A stretch of DNA of 64,000 bases, taken from contig CM072919.1 of the NCBI GenBank assembly GCA_037013685.1, positions 45,832,116 to 45,896,115 of the forward strand. The letters run 5' to 3'. This stretch comes from Acridotheres tristis (Eukaryota; Chordata; Aves; Passeriformes; Sturnidae). The notes under the pieces are model-generated. The model was not told where the DNA came from. It did not search any database and saw only the letters and a program-made list of their open reading frames with translations. Positions 33,671 to 45,740 of this stretch are shown one piece after another (the first letter of the stretch is position 1; every line of letters starts with the position of its first letter). Made by a program: the position numbers and the translations under genes.

Positions 33671-36600
33671 GTGAGCGAGGGGCGGGCGGGCGGGCGGACG
33701 AGGTCGAGGCGCGGCCTGTGCGGCGGCGGGCGGGGCGGCCGTGGCCGAGCGCCGGCTGGGGCAGGCGGGCAGGGAGGGAAGGGCGGCAGGAGTGGATTAC
33801 CGAGTCGGCCGCCGTCTCCGAGCAGGTCTGTATCAGTCAGGAACTCCTCCCTCCTTCCCTCTCTCCCCCCTGCCTTCTTTCTCCTTCCCTCTGTGCCCCG
33901 GGAGCTGCCGCACACGGGAGCTGGTGCAGTCGTCCGCTGCCCCTCTCCAGGCGCAGAAGGCGGCGCTGGCCGCCCGCAGCCGCGTGCGGTACGCGGAGGC
34001 AGGTGGCGGCTGTGTGCTGGCACCGCTCTTGGCAGCCCCCAGGCACAGAACGAGTATGGCTACACGCTGGTGGAATTAGAGCCTTTCAGCCTGTACAGAG
34101 CTTGAATGTGCTTGTGGTCTTGTAGCTTTTGAGTCTAAGCATGTATAAAATGCTGTAGGGTAAGGGGTGTTGTCAAATATGTAGGCACCGTGGGTGTGTT
34201 TTGTCGGCCTGTACCGTTGTGTTGCCGTTCTGACCTTTTTGCTTGTGTCGTGGTTTTGGACTAACAGGCAACTCATTGGTAATACCTGCGGATAGATGTC
34301 ACACCACATGGAGAGAGATCGGCCTGTATTTTGCTCTTCTGTGCTTGAAGAGAGGCTGACATAGCTCCTTTACAAATGTCACTTGCTTTTCAGCTCAGTC
34401 TGAAGTTTTCAGAACGTTGCATGTGTATTCATGCAACCTTGCAGAAAGTATTCGTGAGTGCTGTTCTGCAATTAAACCGAATGTTCAGTGCCAGTTGGAA
34501 GAAAATGGAAATCTTCCTTTCTTGATGGATAGCATAAGTAATTCTGCCACTGTGTCTGACGTGGGGATTGGCTTTATTTTCATGCTTGTATTGGTTTCCC
34601 TCATCGGGATGGCCTGTTTGATTCCTTTGCCTGATACTGCTGGTATGACAATACAGCTCTTCAATAATTTGGAAATCTGGTATCTGAAGTGATTCTTTGT
34701 ATGCAAGTAAGGTTCAGAGTTTGTGTTTATTTCAATTTAATATGTTCCTGACTTCCAGCAGAGGGACACATGTTGCTGGTAGTGCAGCATTTGAGTAGTG
34801 GATACTTAAAAAATCTGAGTCTAAGCCATTTAATTGTCTGAAGTTGCTCGGTAATTCTGTGGTAGAGCAATAGAAAAGTTAGAATTCCTTCCATATGAGC
34901 CGTGTGATATTGAATATGAACATTTTACTTGATTTATATGATAAATACATAGTTTGTAATTCTTTACATTTTAACTTTAATTCCATTTTCCTTCTGCTTA
35001 CTTTAAACAGCAATTACGATTTTCTTCAGATGTGAAGAGCAGGACTGTTTGGTTCATGAATTTGAGAAATGCAGGAACTGTGAGTGACACAAGGTAAAAA
35101 TGCATTTTGATATATTAGTATGAAAATACTGGTTATGTTTTTAGAATAACTTACATGCATACTAATACTACTAAACTAAGGTAATGTTGATTTGATGTAA
35201 AGGACAGCTACCATTTCAGCTAAAAGCATTTTGTGTGAATTTGGGAAGTCACTTGACAAATAACTTGTGTACAGAAACACAGGTGTCTAGCACCATTTCA
35301 TGTATGCCAGAGGATGTGAAATTTCTGCTTGTTCTGAGAGGAGGTGACACAGCATCTGTTGGAGACTTCTCCCCTTCTGACGCAGCAGTTGGAGACACAG
35401 TAAAGGATTATGCAAATATTTGAAATGGCTCTGGCCTTTAAGTGCCTAAAGTGGACCCTGAACCAGTGCATGAATCCTGCCCAATCCAAAGGCTTTCTGT
35501 TCTCCATGCCCCAAGGCATTTTGTGGTGTCCCTCACATTAGTGACATAGAGCATATTTCAGTTACTGCATAAGAAACTTTTTAAGAAGATACGTTTTCTA
35601 TTACCAGTATTTCTATATATATTATATATTCAGCCCGTAGTAGCTGTTTCACTGCCATAAGTATTAGCAAAAATTGAGATTATTTTATTGAAGTATTTGT
35701 TGGTAGGGAGACCCCTTTAAACAGTGTTTAAAGGTGGCACTGATAGAGATGGAACAACTTATGTGAATTAATTACATTTGGTTAATTAAACTGTTCTACA
35801 CTTCGTTCTAGTAAAGAGGAAAAGAGAAGTGGTCTCACAGGTGCTTTAAGCCTTATATAATGGCCACAAGCGTGCTTTGAGACCCTCCAGAGAAGGCTGT
35901 TATTCATAAGAGCTAGTTCATAAGCATAGTTTGAATAACATCTGATTACCAGTGGGTAATTCCAGTTGAGAAAGCAAATGCTATGCATAAACATGCCATG
36001 TGACAATGACATTTCTAAACTGTGTATGGCTACAGCAAGTTTTGTAGACTCAAATGACATATATTTCTCAACGGGACATGCTTTTGTCTCTATTTGTAGA
36101 GTTGAAAACTAAGCCATTCTTAGACAAAGTCCTTTTATGAAAATGCCTTTTCAAATTTGATGCTGTTTACTAAATGGGGGTTAGTATATCTATGGAAGTA
36201 AGTACCTTTTCCTCAGTTAAGGGATCTCTAATACCAATTAATTTCAAAATTTCACCTCCATTTATAAGGTGGATTGTCACCTGCATCACCTTAAAAAAAA
36301 TGACTACTTGTTTTATGAGATCATTTCATGGTTACAGTTTGATCCAAAGTCGTGGTCTTGGTACGTTTTTATTATAGGGAAAATGCTGTCTTCTAATTTT
36401 CCTCCTAATTGTGGACTTTTATGTGATTTGTAGCTCCTTAGATGAGACCACCTATGAGAAACTGGCTGAAGAAACACTGGATTCCTTAGCAGATTTCTTT
36501 GAGGACCTGACAGATAAACCTTTTACCCCAGAAGATTATGATGTCTCTTTAGGGGTATGTTTTAAACATTATATTACCATTGTAATTATTGTAGAGGTTT

Positions 36601-39600
36601 TTTTTCTATTATTTGAAGGCGAATTTTAAATTAGTCACCTTAGTGCTGATACTGAAAATGCAATGAATTTTTACACGTTTATTGTGTGCTGACTGGGGCT
36701 GCAATTCTGGTGAAAAGTAGCACATACTGTTGTGTGATTTAGGGATTTAAAACTTTTCATGTTTAGAGAAATACAATACAATATAACATATACAATGTAA
36801 TACAATATAAAATAATAAATAAGCACAAGAGGAGATGGAAACTGTTTTCTAATTTTACATTGGTCTATAAATTTTCCTAAACGGGCATAGATATCTGGCA
36901 TAGCAATCAGTTCTCTTCTGGTGTATACTAGAACAGTAGGCCTACATGGCATAGTACGTCACATGTAACTGTTAGACCAGTTTCTTTGATTACCCTGAAT
37001 ACAGAGAAGCAAGCATTTGTCTTAACCAGGTTAGTGTATGTTTATCCTGGCTTTACTGATGACAGTCTGTAGTGGAGAGAAGCAACAGGAGGGTGCAGTG
37101 TTGGATAGGTTTTTGCAGTAGTGAGACCAGAACGTACATGGGGAGGAGGCTACTGTCACGGGAGATATTGCATGGCTAGAGCCTTCGGTAGTCAGCCACT
37201 CAGATTCTTTTACAGAATAAAAATGTCTTTTATTTGTTAGGGGGAATTTATTCGTTTTTATGTATCAGTTACTGAAGTGATCTGTGTGTTACAGCGCTTG
37301 ATATGATTTGGAGAAGAGTGTTGTTTATCCCTACGCTACTGTCTGCTACACAGTTTTTTCAATACTGCAGTTTTTCAGGTCACAGAACTATTGCTCCCTC
37401 TTCATGTCTTGCCAAACAAGATTGCCTTCTCCTGGCACTATCAGTTAAGGTTTTGTGCTCCAGGATGTTGAATTGTATGGTTTGGGTTTCACTGTGAAAA
37501 ATACAAAAGTCTGTAGTTTTCGACTTCCCTATAGCTTTGTCATCATAATTTTCATTCTGTATTTCTGATAGCTAGGATACAAAATAGTATATTGCTAGTA
37601 GCTTTCTGTTGAGCAAATACTATTTGTTGCTTTAATTAGTACGTAGATAATGTTGCAGCTAATTGCTTTTCTGGTAAAAAGCATTGTTTAACCATTATTC
37701 TTCAGTATGTTTTAGGATATCAGCACCTATTAGCCTGATGTAACTATCCTAGGACAAGAATTAGCAATGGTTGAAATTTACCTCTCTAGTATTCTGAGAC
37801 ACTTCTTTATGTTAAGCTGATGAGTCATGTCATAATTTTTTTCTTCATCTGCTTTATGTTGGGTAATGTTCTGACACTGGCTTGTGAAGCTCAAGAGGTA
37901 ATACTTTTACATCTTAACTTTTACCAATGGCCCTTTACTATATAGATGGGATGATGACAATTAATATGCTGTCATTTCTGTTGAAAGCAGGAGGTTAAAT
38001 AGCCCAGGTTTTAATTCTAAACAGGGTCAGTGCTGCAGGAAGCCACAAGGTGGCGAATGTGATAAAGGTCTGCTGTGCCTATTGTAAACGTAATTGCTTT
38101 GAGCAGTTTATATCTTCGTGTTCAGGAAAAAAAAAATCTCTTTAGGAGAATATTTTTGTTACACGGAACTAACGAACATTCATCCAGTAGTACAAAACAG
38201 TACAGAAGTATTTCTTAAAATGTGGTAAAAGTATCTTGCAATTTAAGTTCTTAAAAAATTCAAGTTTTATTTTCTAGTATTTCAGAAGTACTGTGAAATG
38301 TATGAGGAAGTGTTTTCAATACAGCAGTAGAGGTTAGCCTCTACTTTGCAAGGATAGAACAACAGTACTCTAACAGCTGACACATGGTATAAATAGCAGT
38401 ATAATTTTTGTTAACTCTTTGAAAACCTATTTACTTATATATTTATATGTATATTTACCTATATACCTATTTCTGTAGAAACATGTAGGATAACATTATA
38501 TAACATAATGTGCTGAATGCTTAATATGACATTACAAACTACAGAGAAGAATGCTGAAACCTGTATATCATTATGCAGGTCTAATCCCCCATCCTGTTTT
38601 TATTCTGCTGTATCTCTATGATTCTAAGACCACTGAGATAAGTACGGAAAGCTTGAAATTCTGATAACCAGAAAAGTGGCTTGTTCTTGTCCTTCTGTGC
38701 AGTGTACTAATGTCCAATAGAAATAACTGGCAGGACAAACTTGATGGGACTTTTAATCAGGAGACTCTTTTATTTTTATTGTTTTGATCATAAAAATATT
38801 ATATAAATGCCTTAAGCAGAGAAACAGCATGGCAGCTAAGGTAAAAAATCAGATCCTGAGAGTATTACTTTTTACCTGGTGATACTTGAGATATATCAGA
38901 AACCAGTAACACTGAGTTACTTTGTAGGGGAAGGAAGCTTTGAGTTGCCCCTTGTGCTACAGAGTATAATGGTAGGCTGTAGATACTCATACCTGAAAGT
39001 ATTATTCCTCATAGTAAGTGTTTATACATAGCAAATAGCCCAAGCAATGATAGGTAGCTCTAGTAGTATCTTCTGACTAAAGCATCAAAAGTATGATACC
39101 CTTAAAGAAGCTTTGTTGTGCTATAGGTCTTGAAGTATTTGAGATACTGTGAACTTAATAAATTATTATCTGAATCATCACATTGCATTCTATGGAAATA
39201 TTTCCCTTTTTAATTGGTATCATTCAGATCACCTTTAGATTAACTCCAGTCCAAATATTGTTAATTTTTCGCTCTTAAAGTCAGAACAGGAAATAGTTTT
39301 GTCAGTTATAAGAAACATGAATCATGGTGTCAGTAAGAAATTTGAGCAAGAAAGACAAAATAAATGTTCACTAAAATAATGGTCTTAAGGTGGCATAACC
39401 AAAGCAAAATCAGACTCATGGAAAATGAGAATCATGGTATTTAGAACTGAACATTTTTTCGGGTATGAATCAGAATTATCAAGAAAAAAATGTGTTTGTT
39501 CCCTATTAAACTGTTACAGTTGCTGAAGAAAGGTAAGGTAAAATTGCGTGGCTCAGAAATCTAGCAATGGCACATAAAGCTTCTTGGCTTTGAACCATAC

Positions 39601-42600
39601 CAGTTCTGTATTGTTCATTAATATTAAAAAGTCGTTATTGGATGATGTTTTAATCATTGCAAAATGAATTGCAATGGTCTTGTCCTTCTAAGATGTCAGG
39701 TCCAAGCTCAAGAGTATTATTTAAGTAGTACCACTGTGAATGGTACAAACACTAAAATCAAACTCTGACCAGAAGGTTTAAAGTAAAGATCAGATTCAAA
39801 GACACGATAGGTATTAACTTATATTTTTAGTATGTTGTGATTATTCTCCCTATTGTATTATTCCTATCTATTGTTTGGGAGATGGTTGAAAAACTGATAC
39901 AGGTATGTAAGTTTCTGCCACTGCAGATGAAGTAATTGTTGTCAAATTAACAGGATACAAATCTTTTATTTCTTACTTTTTTTTGTCTTTTAAGAGTGGA
40001 GTACTAACAGTTAAATTGGGTGGAGACATGGGAACCTATGTAATCAATAAACAAACACCAAACCGGCAGATTTGGCTGTCCTCACCCACTAGGTAAGTTA
40101 GTTACATAATATCTGCAGACTGGGTGGAAATGTAATTCCCCTTATTTATAGTATGGCATAATCATGTAATACCCTTTTCATAAGTAACCGTTCTACTCTG
40201 TATATTCTCAAAACATGATATAATCTGAATGTTCAATAATGGTTTGGTATAGGGGTTCAGGGCATACTGCAGTATTACTGGCATATCTAAATTAATACAA
40301 GAAATGTGTAACAAAGAATTTTCATACACGGTTTCAGCCCAAAACCATTGTCTACAGGAATATAGCTTACTCATAGGAAATATAACCAGCAGTGATTAAA
40401 AAGAAACAAACAAAGCTTCTGTTGGAAAAGGGCAATGATGATGTCATCATCTGAACCTCTCTTTGTGTTTTAAACAGGATGGCTCCTTCCCTTTTAAGCT
40501 TGTGGGATTTCCTGCTTTATATGTTTATGTATGCCCACACTGGTTGTTTTTGTCAAGCATTAGTACTTCACAGGAGCCTTAGCCATAGCTAGCTGCTTTC
40601 TCTGCCTTTTCTAATGCTGTGTTTTGATCCATTCCAGGTTTTCTGATTGGTTTCATCAGAGAGGACAGCCAGATAAGTAGGAAAGTGCTGTAGCTGTCCC
40701 CCCTCAAAATTTGTATTCTTTGCCACTGTCCCTAGAAAAGAGCCCAGGGAGCTGATAAGTGCTACTGGTGAAGGAACCAGCTTGTAAGATTTTTGTGTCA
40801 CTGACATACAGGCTTCATCTCTTTATGAAAACCAAAATTCAGATAATTCCTGTCTGTTTAGCTCTAGTTGAGCTAAGACATACATGGTCCAGAATATGGA
40901 GTTTGAGGAAAAAAAGCTAAATTTATTTTTTATACTCCCTTAACTGGTATTAGATAAACAGGGATATTTCCTGGAACACGATGGTATGTGTTCACTTATT
41001 TCCTAACTTCTGAAAGGCAGCTCCAGCAGATACTATATGATCTGAACTGTCATCTTCTTAACTACAATGTGCTGGGAAGTGAAAGAAGCAAATGTTGCTG
41101 CCAATATTGACCTTTAGTCTTTAAGAATATATCCCAAGAGAGACAAACTTGTCAAGATGTGAGACATTTTTCTTGGAATTTTTTTTTGCCATCTGTTTGC
41201 TATTGAGTATCTGTGCAGTTGACAGTTACAAAAAAAGGGCAGGGCATGAGGGGTTGTGTGCAACCTGGCAGAAGTGTGATTGCAGTAATTTAATGTAGCT
41301 CCTGATTGAAAAGACTTTTCAACCTTACAGAATATTATCAATACCTTAATGTGATATTTTAATTCTTTTCTCTTATGATTGAAACGTATATGCAGACTTG
41401 CCATGAGAAATACATTTAATCTATATTTAACTTGGTAGGCAGTTTACAGAATTCACCAGATCTTTGCTTAAACTATTAATTTGAAAGTCACATTTGTACA
41501 GTGTTTTGGAGATTCATACTTCAACTATGAGGGTGCTTCATATGCTAACCTTTTCACTGATATTTACTGCATAACATTTAAAACCAGTTTAGATAACATA
41601 CATATTTCTTTTTCATTGATGAAATGGTCTGTCTTGACCTGATTTTCATGAGTGACTGGATCCCATTCCATCGTTCTCTAGGTGCTGCAGAAAGTGAGAA
41701 ACATTTAATAAAATAACTGGAGCACATAACCCTGATTCAGTTACTACTTCTGATACAGATATTGAGATTTCAGTGAAAGTGACTTGGATTTGTGCTTGCC
41801 TTTGTAACTTCTCGTACACTGATTAGTGGTTGGAAAGTTCATCATTTCACTATTGTCACTCAGGATAGTCAAGGTTCAGATCAGTGTTGCTGCTTGTAAA
41901 GAGACAACCTGCAGATCGTTCTTACGTATGCATAGGATAGTCTGTTTTCTAGCAGACTTTGGTGTTGACAGAGTTCCAAGGCATGTGTCCAGGGATTTCT
42001 CCATTTATCCCAGATGACCATTTCATTCCTTTCTGTTTTCTTTGCTTAGCTGATGTTATCAGCAGTGAGTACCTTTCAATCATTCTCCCATTTGACATGT
42101 GGAAAACTGGGTGGATAGCAAGGTCCGGAATAGAACCCATGTGTTCAAGTTTCTTTCTTGATTTAGTGTACGCCTGGAAAAATCTAGCCAGTAACAGTAT
42201 ACTAGCGTTTTAGTTATAAATCTCCCACGTGCCAATGTATTTGCTTTCAGGGCCTAACTTATTTTGTTGTATCTAAAATGAAATTACTTGTGCTTTGCTG
42301 TGCTTAGAATATCTGCAAGAACTAATCGGTGGCATTAATTCAGCATTATACAAATACCTGGTGTGATATTTATGTGCAAGAAAATTATATCTGTGAGGGA
42401 AGAATGGGATAAAGGAAAAAATTGTGGGGAAATCAGTGTCAAAAGCAAGAAGGGAAAGTGCTTGTCTCCCCTAGGAGTGATGGATGTATCTTGTCACTTT
42501 TCAGATATATCTGTTTGATGGCTCAGTAGTTCTTGACGTATCAGGCCTTTTCTGCTCCACTTCCTCAGACTGCCTAGCCCTGTTCCCCATGTTATCTATT

Positions 42601-42865
42601 CCTTTTCCTAGGCACTCTGTGGCACACATTAGACATACAGGCTTCCAGCAGGTCTCCCGAAATACTCTGTCCTTACACAGTATGTGATGTTTTGTTGTGT
42701 TTTTTTTCTAGTGGGCCCAAACGCTATGACTGGACTGGACGGAATTGGGTATATTCTCATGACAGAGTATCTCTTCATGAACTACTATCAAAAGAACTTT
42801 CAACAGCTTTAAAAACTAAATTGGATTTGTCCTGCTTAATATATTCTGGAAAAGAAGATACTTGA
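33539..42865 (+). CDS. FXN: FXN, frataxin (complete, five exons, 195 aa)
   Basis: Frataxin is the mitochondrial matrix activator of the NFS1-ISCU iron-sulfur cluster assembly complex. Exons are 33539-33670, 35011-35093, 36434-36554, 39995-40092 and 42712-42865, total 588 nt, all with AG/GT borders and phases that join. Residues 1-44 form an Ala/Arg-rich targeting leader with no acidic residue. The mature domain starts near residue 65. Helix 1 carries the acidic ridge ([25 protein letters not shown]). The beta sheet has [28 protein letters not shown] and [16 protein letters not shown]130, Q132, W139, R149, W152 and W157 match human N146, Q148, W155, R165, W168 and W173 at a constant offset of 16. 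Human frataxin has 210 residues; the difference is in the leader. The gene is about 9.3 kb from ATG to stop. Confidence 0.97.
33671..35010 (+). other. FXN intron 1, no GAA tract
   Basis: 1,340 bases. The first 400 continue the CpG island; the rest is AT-rich. The human counterpart is about 11 kb and carries the GAA repeat expanded in Friedreich ataxia; no GAA run is seen here. A 91-codon frame at 34417-34692 includes a hydrophobic stretch but has no recognised homologue. Confidence 0.85.
35011..35093 (+). CDS. FXN: FXN exon 2, processing region
   Basis: The acceptor is ctttaaacag. The donor, gtaaaa, is weaker than consensus. It encodes [20 protein letters not shown] then AGTVSDT; MNLR is shared with human. 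The human mature-form cleavage K80-S81 aligns to N64-A65 here. Confidence 0.93.
35094..36433 (+). other. FXN intron 2
   Basis: 1,340 bases of AT-rich non-coding sequence. No mobile element or exon is recognised. Confidence 0.8.
36434..36554 (+). CDS. FXN: FXN exon 3, acidic helix 1
   Basis: The acceptor is gatttgtag and the donor gtatgt; length is 121 nt. It encodes the acidic, iron-binding ridge [40 protein letters not shown]. Confidence 0.97.
36555..39994 (+). other. FXN intron 3
   Basis: 3.4 kb of AT-rich sequence. It contains an ATACAATATA-rich simple stretch at 36773-36815 and TATA/TATT-rich sequence near 38430-38470. No element or gene is recognised. Confidence 0.8.
39995..40092 (+). 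CDS. FXN: FXN exon 4, beta sheet core
   Basis: The acceptor is gtcttttaag and the donor gtaagt; length is 98 nt. It encodes [20 protein letters not shown] then [12 protein letters not shown], including the Asn, Gln and Trp that contact the cluster assembly complex. Confidence 0.97.
40093..42711 (+). other. FXN intron 4
   Basis: 2.6 kb without a recognisable repeat element, exon or RNA gene. Confidence 0.8.
42712..42865 (+). CDS. FXN: FXN exon 5 coding part and stop
   Basis: The acceptor is tttttttctag. It encodes [39 protein letters not shown] and a tail ending YSGKEDT, with the TGA stop at 42863-42865. It includes the Arg and Trp residues corresponding to human R165, W168 and W173. Confidence 0.97.
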
Positions 42866-45740
42866 TTGTATTCTACCTCATGGAAGTTTAAAGACTTTAA
42901 CCTCAAGCCAAGCTCTTTCTTGAGCTGAAGTACCTGAGTTTAATTCTGTTGTTTTTTCTTGGCATCAGTATGTTGTGCAACAAAAATGAAAATAATATAT
43001 TTTTTCTCTAATGCTCAGTCTTTGGATTTCTGTGTGCTGTTTGAATCTGTGCCCATGTAGTTAGTACCTGTGGTTGAGGTCACCCATCCTGTCACTTCAT
43101 TTCTTACTTTATTTCTGCAGAAGTCTTGAGTTTTTTGTTTGCATGTAAGGACTGACCATCTAGTGACTTCTGACCAGCACACAAACACTGAACTTCTGGT
43201 GAAACATTCACCTGAAACAAGATATGCCTGTGAGTTACATTGACATAAATTATGGTACTATGAATGTATTGCCTCAAAATTTGTGGCTCTTGTACACATC
43301 ATAGTCATATTTAACGTGTCATGATGCTTGTAATGAAAGTTCTTTGTTCTTCAAAGAGTAAAAATACTTCCTTTCTTTTTAGCTGAGCAAAAAATTAAGT
43401 TCATGGTAGTGAAAATTTGCACTAATTTATTCTACTGCATTTCTTAAGTGGTTTTAGATTATCTTGTATCACCATGGTAGAGCAAGGCTCCCCCTGGCAC
43501 CATGCTGATGCAGAGATTTCTTAGAATCAAGTCTTGTTCTTAGGCTGATGAAGCTGTCTTCATCAGGCTATTAAATATGTGAAGGAAATAAACTATGTAC
43601 TCCAGATCTTACAACAAGAACGTTTTAAAGAAATCATGAATGGCAATACTTCGGCAGTTGCACTGTTGTGATATTACAATTTGCAGGTTTTAACTGCCTA
43701 TAAAGTGGAAGGACCAAGTTATTGATTAATGCATGAGGGAAAAGTTATACCATACTCTTGCAGATTGTACGAAAAGATGTTAAGTGCACAGTATTTTTCT
43801 TCTTGGTATCTCTGATGTTGTGGTTAGTTTGGCATGATTCTCTAGCTATTTTAACAGGTAAGGATTGATTTTGTCATTGAAAAACAGTAACTGTAAAGTG
43901 TTCTTGTCCAGTATTTGCATTTAGAATATAAGCATTGTTACCTGCTATTTCCCACTACTAAACAGAAAGGTTTCAGTGGAAGTAGCTCTTGGTTAATGGT
44001 GCATGCTGTTTGCATACAATCAATATTAATTTCAGCTCTACTGGATCGGGTAGATACAATGATTCCCAGATCTCAAGAATGTAAGAGTAAAGCATGTTTT
44101 TTAAAAAAGTACAGGGAGGTAAAAATAGAATATGTTTTTGCTGTTCTGAATTTAGAACACTGAAGATAATTTATAGCATATGGAAATACATATTTTTATG
44201 TAGTTACTTTTATAATATTTAGCTCATTCTCCTGCATTTTAAGATAGTTATTTAAACACGTTTGTGTAGAAGTTAATGACTTGATATTTGAATCGAGGAT
44301 ACCTGGTTGTTCCTTTGCCTGACCATGTGTAATTATTTTTTCCAGTTGACTTTTCCAAAAATTATTTTCTTAAGTATTTGCATGCAATACGACCACTAAC
44401 ATGCATCTGGTTTATATTTGGAAGTTCATTCTCCATTCTCTTACATCTGGTAGAAATGTTTATACCAAAATAAAATTGCATGTAGAATTCTTAATTCATT
44501 ATGTATAGGTGTGATTTGAGGGTTTGTTGATAAGGGTGAGGGCCACAGTCGTGCATATTTTTGAACTCTGTTTCTTAACACATGTACTGGAAGGATTCTG
44601 TCCAAGTGTGGCCAGTCAAGGTGGATTTTCTAAGAGCAGTTCAGCTTTCACCGTTTACATGCCTTGCCCTTCATCTGTAACGCTACTGCTATTTATGCAA
44701 AAAATTTCCTGGGTTTAGGTATCTGAGTAACAAATTGATTTAATCTTAACTGGTGAAGATAAATAGTGTCAGCAAGTTAGAATGAGTTTTATCTTGATGT
44801 ACAAAATGAATCATAGGACATGACTCATTTTTTGCTCCAATACTTGCATCAAATTGTAAGTAGGGGCAAGGACTCCCATGAGCTGTCACACTCGTGCAAT
44901 GGAGGCACCGAATGAGCTCTGATCCTAATGTCAGACTGTTTATTGCCCCAGGGCAAGTAACACTTTCTGTACTGTTTTTTACTTCCGTAGCTTACAGAAT
45001 AAAAAGATTGTTTTATAGTTCCCCACCTGACATCGTGTCAGTAGTTTCTTACTTCACCTCTCCCAAAAGAAATAGCTGAAGGACAGTCATTAAATACAGA
45101 CTATGCACAGACAGTATCAATAAGAACCACTATGTTATGGGCATTACTTTTTCCCATAATGTAGTTCCTCCATTGTCGGTGAAGGAGAACATGCAGAATA
45201 TTTTGGAAGCATGAGTATTGCCATACATAGCTTTACTGGCTGCCCAAGCTCAGCACATAAACTGGGGTTTGTTGGGCCTTTTTTAGGTATATCAGAATTT
45301 TCACCAACTGACCCTTTTTATTTTAATGGTTTTGGCTTACATTCTGAAAGACCTAGTATGTCCAGTCTTTCTAAAATTCATTTCTCCTTATGTGCCAGGA
45401 CTTCCTTTGGAAGTCTCAGTTCCTTCATGTAGTCAAGCCTACCGGAATTGTACACAGTCTGCATTGATCACAAAATATCACCTTTGTTTGCCAGGAGTAA
45501 TGTGCCTAAGTTTTTGTTTGGCGTTTGTTTGTTTTCTTTTCCATTTGCGGGTAATTTAAAAGAAAACGTTACCTCTTCTTTGCAAGATTGTTCCATGTGA
45601 TAAAATCATTACATCTTATTTCCTTAAAATTCCCAGTGTCTTTTGGCAGCTTCAATAAATAGAATAAAGGCCTGTCCTGAAGGAGAGAAAGCAGAATAAG
45701 AAAAAGGGGTTTACAATAAAGTTTTTTTGATTCTTTTTAG
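42866..45740 (+). other. FXN: FXN 3' UTR and downstream DNA
   Basis: Non-coding. AATAAA occurs at 43587, 44469, 45654, 45663 and 45715. The last is followed by a T-run and would give a 3' UTR of about 2.9 kb; the first would give about 0.7 kb. Human FXN transcripts also have long 3' UTRs, so use of several sites is plausible. The true end is not determinable from sequence. Confidence 0.5.
45715..45720 (+). terminator. Candidate distal poly(A) signal of FXN
   Basis: AATAAA with a T-rich stretch (gtttttttgattcttttt) just downstream. Two further AATAAA copies lie 50-60 bases upstream, which makes this the densest cluster after the stop codon. Confidence 0.4.

Larger units (their letters stand above)
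32930..34050 (+). promoter_or_regulatory. FXN: CpG island: FXN promoter, exon 1 and start of intron 1
   Basis: CpG density rises sharply against AT-rich flanks and peaks over the FXN start codon. Visible motifs are an aaATGGCCGCC YY1-like site (33067-33077) and GC-rich Sp1-type runs near 33490-33560. No TATA box is placed near the start, as expected for a housekeeping gene. The transcription start could not be fixed from sequence alone. The long GC-rich frames on both strands are compositional. Confidence 0.8.

Noticed and set aside
33325..34125. Long frames around FXN exon 1, including a 206-codon plus-strand frame and a 232-codon minus-strand frame
   Set aside because: The plus frame starts at a GTG and runs through the FXN exon 1 donor into the intron. 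The others are GC-driven. Only 33539-33670 fits a frataxin exon.
34417..34692. 91-codon frame in FXN intron 1 with a hydrophobic segment
   Set aside because: No known homologue, no splice sites joining it to FXN in phase, and length within chance for this composition.
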